This document shows positions 58,526 through 64,000 of a stretch of DNA of 64,000 nt, piece by piece (the first letter of the stretch is position 1; every line of letters begins with the position of its first letter). This stretch comes from Firmicutes bacterium UBA5201 (GTDB taxonomy: Bacteria; Bacillota; Clostridia; Peptostreptococcales; Acidaminobacteraceae): the NCBI GenBank assembly GCA_002412775.1, contig DHVT01000026.1, positions 1-64,000 of the forward strand, read 5' to 3'. The notes below the pieces were generated by a model. It saw only the letters and a program-made list of their open reading frames with translations. It had not been told where the DNA came from and ran no database searches. Position numbers and translations under genes: made by a program.

Positions 58526-59503
58526 TTATAATCCCTTCCCAGAATCAGTAACCTCTATCAAATCCGTAGGGAACATATTGAATATGGTCTGATTTTTAAG
58601 ATAAGGTTCATCAAATCGGATCACCCATGACCGGATGATCATCAATACGCTCGAAAAAGGAATTTTCTTGTTCTGATATTGTTCGAGCTGATCGAGGAAA
58701 AAAGATTTCTCGTCTTTGGAAAGCTCATTCTTGAAGTAACCGAACAAATGAAGCAACATATTGGTGTTCTTGCCGCTGTTTGGATATGTCGAGTAAATGG
58801 GAAGCATCGCTTGCTCATATAGTTTCAGTACTTCATCTGGATGATGGTGTTCATGGTTGGCGACGATTTTGCCCATTTGTGACAAAGCCTTCTGATGGTA
58901 AGCCATAAACAGATATTTGTTTTTGGTATGGAAAGCGACCAGCGGACTTATTTTCTTGATGGTATTGACTTCGCTTACCACATTTCTGAACTCAAAATGT
59001 AAAAATAATGACATCAGAAAATGTTCTCTGATGTTGAAGTGCATCAGTCTTCCGTCGTCCTCCGTAGGAAGATTCGGAAAATGCGATTTGATGGCACCCC
59101 CGAAAAAACCATTGGTCTTGTCTATACTAGGAACCTTCCCCGCGGACGGGTAATATTTGGCATCCTTCAATCCACATGTCGGTGACTTGCATTTCAAGAT
59201 CACACCGTCAAACTCATCTTGATTGTTTTCCTTGAAAAACCCATCCATGAATTTTTCCATGTCCGGAGTCCGATCGGTGCCTTTATAGGAATCCACGAGT
59301 TTGAAACCGCTGTCGGTCTTGATGATCCTAATGGCCTCTCTTGGTGATGGTAGCCCAATGGCCATTTCAGGACATACCGTTACAAAATCGACATACTCCT
59401 TCAATTTTTCGATGGTCTCGTTTTTGATAACACTTCCGTCATACCTGCAATTGCAGTGCTCAAGACAAGCGCTGCATAATATTTTGGGTCTGGATAGTCC
59501 CAT
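58526..59503 (-). CDS. DUF523-DUF1722 (YbgA-like) protein
   Basis: A 325-residue fusion. The N-terminal DUF523 domain (1-155) has three cysteines in the positions expected for a [4Fe-4S] cluster with an open iron site: Cys10 in ILCSACL, Cys44 in TVCPE and Cys110 in KSPTCGL. Some DUF523 proteins are thiouracil desulfidases (TudS), from memory. The C-terminal DUF1722 domain (about 180-310) is helical. Activity is not certain. The ATG at 59503 has GGAGG five bases upstream; a TTG four codons earlier overlaps that site. It follows the CBS-ACT gene by 15 bases. Confidence 0.82.
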   Translation of the reverse strand: MGLSRPKILCSACLEHCNCRYDGSVIKNETIEKLKEYVDFVTVCPEMAIGLPSPREAIRIIKTDSGFKLVDSYKGTDRTPDMEKFMDGFFKENNQDEFDGVILKCKSPTCGLKDAKYYPSAGKVPSIDKTNGFFGGAIKSHFPNLPTEDDGRLMHFNIREHFLMSLFLHFEFRNVVSEVNTIKKISPLVAFHTKNKYLFMAYHQKALSQMGKIVANHEHHHPDEVLKLYEQAMLPIYSTYPNSGKNTNMLLHLFGYFKNELSKDEKSFFLDQLEQYQNKKIPFSSVLMIIRSWVIRFDEPYLKNQTIFNMFPTDLIEVTDSGKGL

Positions 59504-59518
59504 TTGGTCCTCCAATCG

Positions 59519-60148
59519 TCAGTTCTTGATAAATTCTCTGACTTTGAATCCTTTTTCTTCAAGCTTCTTTACGATCCTATCAGGGTCATCACTTTTCACA
59601 CGAATCGATATTTCTTGAATACCCATGACTTCAGTGTCAATGAGAGCGATATTTGAAATATTGCCGTTGTTTTTTGAGATGATTTCTGCGATTTTGCTTA
59701 GCACACCCTTGAAATCATCGGTGTATATGGAAATTTTGGAATTGTTCATGCCGTAAATTTTGGTGAGGACGCCAAACAAAGCATTTTGTGTGACAATTCC
59801 CAAAAACTCATCCCGATCATTGACAACCGGTATAAATCTCACTTTGTTCTTGAAAAAGATTGCAGCTGCCTCTTCAATGAACAAATCGGGTTTGACAGGA
59901 TCAACGCGGTTATGGATGAATGAACTTACCGGTCTGGATAAAAATTCCTGAATATCGGTATGACCTTCACTGAAAAACGTGTCATAGATATATTGTTTTG
60001 ATAAAAATCCTAAAAACTTTTTGTTTTCCGCCACCGGCAAAGATAAAAATCCGTTCTTCTCAATGATTTCAATGGCGTCTTTCGCCGTGTCATTCGGTTT
60101 CAAAACCGTTAATTCGTTCGCTGAGACCATAATTGCTCTAACTTTCAT
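59519..60148 (-). CDS. CBS-pair plus ACT-domain protein (AcuB-like)
   Basis: A 209-residue cytoplasmic regulator-type protein. Two CBS motifs (about 1-58 and 76-135) bind adenine nucleotides in relatives, and a C-terminal ACT domain (about 140-205, ISIYTDDFKGVLSKIAEII) may bind an amino acid or other small ligand. No catalytic domain is attached. B. subtilis AcuB has the same layout. The start at 60148 (MKVRAIMV) has AAAGGGG seven bases upstream; an earlier in-frame start would add 26 unrelated residues. Divergent from htpG. Confidence 0.85.
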   Translation of the reverse strand: MKVRAIMVSANELTVLKPNDTAKDAIEIIEKNGFLSLPVAENKKFLGFLSKQYIYDTFFSEGHTDIQEFLSRPVSSFIHNRVDPVKPDLFIEEAAAIFFKNKVRFIPVVNDRDEFLGIVTQNALFGVLTKIYGMNNSKISIYTDDFKGVLSKIAEIISKNNGNISNIALIDTEVMGIQEISIRVKSDDPDRIVKKLEEKGFKVREFIKN

Positions 60149-60256
60149 AATATTACCCCTTTCAATTGTGCTTGATTTGTTTTTTTTGCCATTCATACTA
60201 TGTATATCCCAAAATAATGATATCACAACAAATATTTCAATAATTTAATTTTGCCG

Positions 60257-60283
60257 TTAGCACTCTTTAACCTTGAGTGCTAA
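60257..60283 (+). promoter_or_regulatory. CIRCE operator (HrcA)
   Basis: Perfect TTAGCACTC-N9-GAGTGCTAA, the binding site of the heat-shock repressor HrcA. It lies in the gap between the CBS-ACT gene and htpG, directly upstream of the htpG -35. Confidence 0.93.
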
Positions 60284-60290
60284 TTCCATC

Positions 60291-60319
60291 TTGACTTTTT
60301 GATATCGTGGCTATATCAT
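60291..60319 (+). promoter_or_regulatory. Promoter of htpG
   Basis: -35 TTGACT (60291-60296), spacer 17, -10 TATCAT (60314-60319), 37 bases before the ATG. Confidence 0.65.
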
Positions 60320-60355
60320 ATTTTTATAGAAATTATTAAAGGAGTGAACAATATA

Positions 60356-62206
60356 ATGAAAACCCAAAAAGGCAATCTGTCCATTCATAGTGAAAATATT
60401 TTCCCGATTATCAAGAAATGGTTGTATTCCGACCATGATATTTTTGTGAGAGAATTGGTTTCCAATGCGAGTGACGCTATAACCAAAATCAAAAAACTTT
60501 CCACCATGCAAGAAATCGACTTGGACTCGGATGAGAAATTCAAAATTGGCATTCATCTGAACGAAACTGAAAAGACACTTACCTTCTCAGATAACGGAAT
60601 AGGCATGACCGACGAGGAAATCAAGAAGTACATCAATCAGATCGCATTTTCAGGAGCGGAGGATTTTCTGAACAAGTACAAGGACAAATCCGACAAAGAC
60701 CAGATCATAGGTCACTTCGGCCTTGGATTCTATTCGGCTTTCATGGTTGCTGAAAATGTCGAGATCCACAGTTTGTCCTATCAGAAAGATTCGGAACCGG
60801 TAATCTGGCGCTGCGACGGCGGTACGACTTTCGAAATGGAAAAAGGCAACAGAACAACCCGAGGAACGGACATCATTCTGAATATCAGTGAAGACGGCAA
60901 AGAATTTTTGAATGAATACAAACTCAAAAGCATCATTGAAAAATACTGTTCCTTCATGCCTTATGAAATCTACCTCACAGTGGAAGGCAAAACTCCGGAA
61001 GATGAAATCAAGCCACTCAACACCACTCTTCCGCTCTATGCCAAAGCACCTGCGGATTGCACCGACGAAGAATACAAAGACTTTTATCAAAAAACCTTCA
61101 ATGACTACAAGGAACCCTTGTTTTGGATCCACCTCAACATGGATTACCCTTTCAATTTAAAGGGCATTCTATATTTCCCGAAATTGAGTACGGAATTCGA
61201 TACCATTGAAGGTCAAATCAAACTTTACAACTCGCAAGTCTTTGTCGCCGACAATATCAAGGAAGTCATTCCGGAATTCCTGCTGCTGCTTAAAGGTGTC
61301 ATCGATTGCCCTGACCTTCCACTCAACGTTTCCAGAAGTTTTCTGCAAAATGACGGATTCGTCAGAAAAATTTCGACTTATATCAGCAAAAAAGTCGCTG
61401 ATAAACTGGGTGGTCTTTTCAAGACGGAGAGAAATTCGTTTGAAGGGTTCTGGAATGATATTAGTCCTTTCATCAAATTCGGGACACTCAAAGATGAAAA
61501 GTTTTATGAGGGTGTGGAAAAAATCCTCATGTTCTATACTACGGACAATCGATTTGTGACACTCGACGAGTACCTTGCGGATGCCATCGGAAAGCACGAA
61601 AACACCATTTTCTATGTCTCCGATCCTATTCAACAGGCACAATACGTCAGAATGTTCAAGGAACATGAGCTCGAAGCTGTGATTTTGGACCACCATATCG
61701 ATCAGCCTTTCATTTCACTTCTTGAATCAAAGCGCGAAGGCATCTCGTTTGAAAGAGTTGATGCGGACCTCAATGAACACTTCAAGGAAACCCATGACTG
61801 GAGCGAAGATGAGAAGGCCGTCATACTCGAGAAACTGGAAGCGCAATTTAAGAAAGCCCTTCACCTCGATAAAATCAAAATTCAACTCGAAAAAATGAAA
61901 AATGAAGGCCTGTCCAGCATGATCATTCTTTCCGAAGAGTCGAGAAGAATGCAGGATATGATGAAAATGTACAGTGTTTCTGGTATGAATCCCGATATGT
62001 TCAAAACTGAAACCACTTTGTTTCTCAATATCAAACACCCTCTGGTTCAGCATTTGATAGAGAACGAGGAGGCATCTGAAGAAATTCGTTATATGATCTG
62101 TGAACAACTCTATGATTTGGCGATGCTCAGTCACACACATTTATCGCCCGAGGCGATGACAAAGTTTATAAAACGCAGCAATGACCTATTGTTGCGATTG
62201 ATCTGA
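60356..62206 (+). CDS. htpG: Hsp90 chaperone HtpG
   Basis: An ATP-driven chaperone of 616 residues. GHKL ATPase motifs: ELVSNASDAITK, FSDNGIGMTDEEI and GHFGLGFYSAFMV. The middle domain has NSQVFVADN and LPLNVSRSFLQ, and the C-terminal domain dimerises. The ATG at 60356 gives MKTQKGNLSIHSENIF, matching the family; earlier in-frame starts would lie within the promoter. AAAGGAG is 11 bases upstream. A CIRCE element indicates HrcA control, which is not the rule for htpG. lrgA starts on its stop codon. Confidence 0.95.
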   Translation: MKTQKGNLSIHSENIFPIIKKWLYSDHDIFVRELVSNASDAITKIKKLSTMQEIDLDSDEKFKIGIHLNETEKTLTFSDNGIGMTDEEIKKYINQIAFSGAEDFLNKYKDKSDKDQIIGHFGLGFYSAFMVAENVEIHSLSYQKDSEPVIWRCDGGTTFEMEKGNRTTRGTDIILNISEDGKEFLNEYKLKSIIEKYCSFMPYEIYLTVEGKTPEDEIKPLNTTLPLYAKAPADCTDEEYKDFYQKTFNDYKEPLFWIHLNMDYPFNLKGILYFPKLSTEFDTIEGQIKLYNSQVFVADNIKEVIPEFLLLLKGVIDCPDLPLNVSRSFLQNDGFVRKISTYISKKVADKLGGLFKTERNSFEGFWNDISPFIKFGTLKDEKFYEGVEKILMFYTTDNRFVTLDEYLADAIGKHENTIFYVSDPIQQAQYVRMFKEHELEAVILDHHIDQPFISLLESKREGISFERVDADLNEHFKETHDWSEDEKAVILEKLEAQFKKALHLDKIKIQLEKMKNEGLSSMIILSEESRRMQDMMKMYSVSGMNPDMFKTETTLFLNIKHPLVQHLIENEEASEEIRYMICEQLYDLAMLSHTHLSPEAMTKFIKRSNDLLLRLI

Positions 62207-62568
62207 TGAAACTGATCCTGCAGTTTGGTCTATTGATCGGATTCTGGTTGTTGGGCGAGGTCCTCAGCTCGATTCTGGAATCCATCATAGCCATTCCCGG
62301 ATCCATTCTCGGCATGGTGCTCCTATTCGTTGCTTTGACTTCAGGTGTGTTGAAAGAAAAGCAAATCAAGGATATCGGGGACTTCCTGCTGACCAATATC
62401 GCCTTCTTCTTTGTTCCAGCAAGTGTGGCGATTCTAGCGCTTGACAGCATCAGCGGAGAGCACGTGACTCCACTGGTCATTGTTGCGCTTGTATCGACAT
62501 TTGTCACCATGGTTGTCACAATGTTGGTGACCCATATGCTCACTAAGGGCAAGGAGGCGAAAAAATGA
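62206..62568 (+). CDS. LrgA/CidA-family holin-like protein
   Basis: A 120-residue membrane protein with four spans and the LrgA/CidA signature PGSILGMVLLFVALTSGVLK (about 30-49), then FFVPASVAILAL. LrgA/CidA proteins are holin-like or carboxylate-export partners of LrgB. The ATG overlaps the htpG stop (TGATG) and has no separate ribosome-binding site, so it depends on htpG translation. That ties it to heat-shock control. Confidence 0.9.
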   Translation: MKLILQFGLLIGFWLLGEVLSSILESIIAIPGSILGMVLLFVALTSGVLKEKQIKDIGDFLLTNIAFFFVPASVAILALDSISGEHVTPLVIVALVSTFVTMVVTMLVTHMLTKGKEAKK

Positions 62569-63260
62569 TTCGTGAATTGACTTTTTCACCTGCTTTTGGA
62601 ATTCTGATCACAATACTGGCTTATCAGTTAGGGGCTTTCATCAAGAAAAAGACCGAGTCCGATTTTGCAAACCCCTTGTTGATTGCCCTTGTTCTGATTA
62701 TTGGATTTCTGAAAGTCTTTGATATACCTTATGAAAATTACAAGCTCGGTGGCGATGGCATTCATTTTATGCTGAGCCCGCTTACCGTCGCTTTGGGACT
62801 GATGTTATACCGTCAACGCGAAACGATCAGAACCTATTTCCTGAGTCTGATGATTGGCATCACTTCCGGTGTGCTGGCATCTTTTTTCAGCATTTTATTG
62901 CTCAGCAAGCTATTGAAATTGCCTGAAGATTTTTTGATTTCCCTGTTGCCGAAATCCATAACAACGCCTATGGCTTTGTCACTGAGCGAAATACTCGGCG
63001 GAACAGGTTCACTTACTGTAATAATGGTGATTCTGACAGGCATCGGTGGTGCTTTTATGGCACCTTGGGTTTTGAAATTGTTGAGCGGAGTCAACCCGAT
63101 TGCGGTTGGTGTCGGCATAGGAACAGCCTCACATGCTGTCGGTACGGCCAAAGCGCTTGAAATCGGCGAAAAAGAAGGAGCACTCAGTAGCGCTGCCATA
63201 GGCCTTGCCGGCCTAATAACAGTTGTACTGGTACCCCTTTTGTATCAAATATTCGGTTAA
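62565..63260 (+). CDS. LrgB/CidB-family membrane protein
   Basis: A 231-residue membrane protein with about seven spans. LrgB hallmarks are present: FADPLLIALV-like ANPLLIALVLIIGFL, LSPLTVALGLMLYRQRE, LLPKSITTPMALSLSE and GIGTASHAVGTAKALEIGEKEGA (the last two blocks are the most diagnostic). It works with LrgA in murein hydrolase control or export of pyruvate or glycolate. The ATG overlaps the lrgA stop by four bases, with GGAGG upstream. Its 3' end overlaps KorB tail to tail. Confidence 0.92.
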   Translation: MIRELTFSPAFGILITILAYQLGAFIKKKTESDFANPLLIALVLIIGFLKVFDIPYENYKLGGDGIHFMLSPLTVALGLMLYRQRETIRTYFLSLMIGITSGVLASFFSILLLSKLLKLPEDFLISLLPKSITTPMALSLSEILGGTGSLTVIMVILTGIGGAFMAPWVLKLLSGVNPIAVGVGIGTASHAVGTAKALEIGEKEGALSSAAIGLAGLITVVLVPLLYQIFG

Positions 63261-64000
63261 ATCATTCCATCCAACAACTTTTCGATGTCGTCCGGCTTTC
63301 TATCGTAAAGCACCAAAGGTTTTGTGATATGAGGAATTCGCGCCATGAAATCCGATTTGTTCTCTTTGAATAGGATGCCCATCGGGATCCCTTCATCACC
63401 AAACATCTGTGCCATTTCAAAAGCTTTGATCTTATCCGTCGGATCGTAATCGTCAGGGAGTTTGAATGCCCTATCCTTATACCATTTGAATGTATTGATC
63501 TTATTGAAGGAAACACAAGGCTGCATGACGTCTATAAGGGCATATCCCTTATAGTCCATTGCGGCTTTTATCATTTCACCAAGATGTTCCGAATCTCCGG
63601 AAAAACTTCGCGCTACGAATCCACAGCCTAGACTGATCGCCAGTGCAAGTGGCCGGATCTCCTCGGACCTCATGCCATCAAACTGAAGCCTGGTGATTTG
63701 TCCAAGTGGCGTGGTGGGTGACCCTTGTCCTTTTGTGAGACCATAAACCTGATTGTTGTGGACGATATGCACAATGTCTATGTTTCTTCTGATATTGTGC
63801 ATGAGGTGATTGCCACCTTCACCATAGGTGTCGCCATCACCGGAGTTCAAAATGATTTTGAGGGTATTGTTGGCCACGTGAGCACCAAGTGCTGAAGGAA
63901 GTGCTCTACCATGGAGGGTGTTGAGGCCATGCGCGTGGATATAGTGTGGCAGTTTTGCCGCTTGACCGATTCCCGACACCAATAGGACGTCCTGGGGTTT
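63257..64000 (-). CDS. 2-oxoacid:ferredoxin oxidoreductase beta subunit, partial
   Basis: The gene runs off the right edge, so its start is missing. The visible 248 residues begin KPQDVLLVSGIGQAAKLPHYI in frame at the edge (given as KPQDVLLVSG and IGQAAKLPHYI). They carry the TPP/Mg motif NSGDGDTYGEGGNHLMH followed by NNQVYGLTKGQGSPT, the hallmark of KorB/PorB-type beta subunits, which oxidise 2-oxoacids with ferredoxin as acceptor. The DVMQPCVSFNK and FKWYKDRAF segments are typical of the two-subunit (alpha/gamma fused + beta) form. The substrate (2-oxoglutarate, pyruvate or other) cannot be told. Confidence 0.88.
   Translation of the reverse strand, partial: KPQDVLLVSGIGQAAKLPHYIHAHGLNTLHGRALPSALGAHVANNTLKIILNSGDGDTYGEGGNHLMHNIRRNIDIVHIVHNNQVYGLTKGQGSPTTPLGQITRLQFDGMRSEEIRPLALAISLGCGFVARSFSGDSEHLGEMIKAAMDYKGYALIDVMQPCVSFNKINTFKWYKDRAFKLPDDYDPTDKIKAFEMAQMFGDEGIPMGILFKENKSDFMARIPHITKPLVLYDRKPDDIEKLLDGMI

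Noticed and set aside
1..64000. tRNA, rRNA, CRISPR arrays, insertion sequences, prophage
   Set aside because: No cloverleaf or rRNA-like segments, spaced repeats, transposase, integrase or phage structural genes were seen by reading; small RNAs cannot be excluded.

Overview
The window looks like chromosome of an anaerobic, low-to-moderate GC Firmicute of the class Clostridia. The support is an NADH-linked trimeric [FeFe] hydrogenase, an anaerobic ribonucleotide reductase (NrdDG), a 2-oxoacid:ferredoxin oxidoreductase, AddAB instead of RecBCD, AGGAGG ribosome-binding sites, and Gram-positive regulatory sites (LexA, Rex, NrdR, CIRCE). Genus cannot be fixed from the sequence alone. I see no rRNA, tRNA, CRISPR array, insertion sequence or prophage. 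Bases 1-31 hold only the end of an unseen downstream region, and the right edge cuts a KorB-like gene.

Layout. 0-3.2 kb: pantothenate operon panG-panB-panC-panD (minus strand) behind a structured leader with an attenuator. 3.2-7 kb: a 52-residue zinc-ribbon protein and a four-gene operon of TadE-like pseudopilins plus a soluble protein kinase. 7-10.8 kb: typA, then a secreted transglutaminase-like protein under a c-di-GMP-I riboswitch, next to a sortase. 10.8-20.2 kb: the hydrogenase region. hydC-[2Fe-2S]-hydB-hydA are followed by tmk and a six-gene cassette (two DRTGG proteins, two GHKL ATPases, a hydrogenase-like iron-sulfur protein, a PHP protein) ending in a tiny membrane protein. Both promoters carry Rex-type operators in the same place. 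20.2-27 kb: uvrB-uvrA-uvrC behind a LexA box. 27-31.3 kb: ftsE-ftsX-envC-like-ctp-small membrane protein, a division-coupled cell-wall hydrolysis operon. 31.3-38.1 kb: 5-formyl-THF cyclo-ligase, a Lon-like protease, an S1-domain protein, a WecB/TagA glycosyltransferase, an unknown membrane protein, and MazF/EndoAI. 38.2-42.8 kb: alr and acpS, then nrdG-nrdD behind tandem NrdR boxes. 42.8-48.4 kb: a small HD hydrolase, an MFS transporter, two paralogous UBA/DUF4342-like proteins with matching promoters, and an OmpR-type two-component system. 48.3-57.4 kb: addB-addA with cysQ, a HutD-like gene and a PfkB-like gene. 57.6-64 kb: a DUF1461 protein, a DUF523-DUF1722 protein, a CBS-ACT protein, htpG with a CIRCE element, lrgA-lrgB and the partial KorB.

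The strongest lead for something undescribed is the cassette at 10858-14726. It holds a hydrogenase homologue that keeps the four expected H-cluster cysteines but has lost the catalytic-site residues, with two ATPases of the anti-sigma/kinase fold, two DRTGG proteins and a PHP protein. It shares Rex-type control with the catalytic hydrogenase, which suggests a redox or hydrogen-sensing signalling module. A second lead is the pseudopilin trio with a protein kinase at 3516-6926, which has no secretion ATPase nearby.
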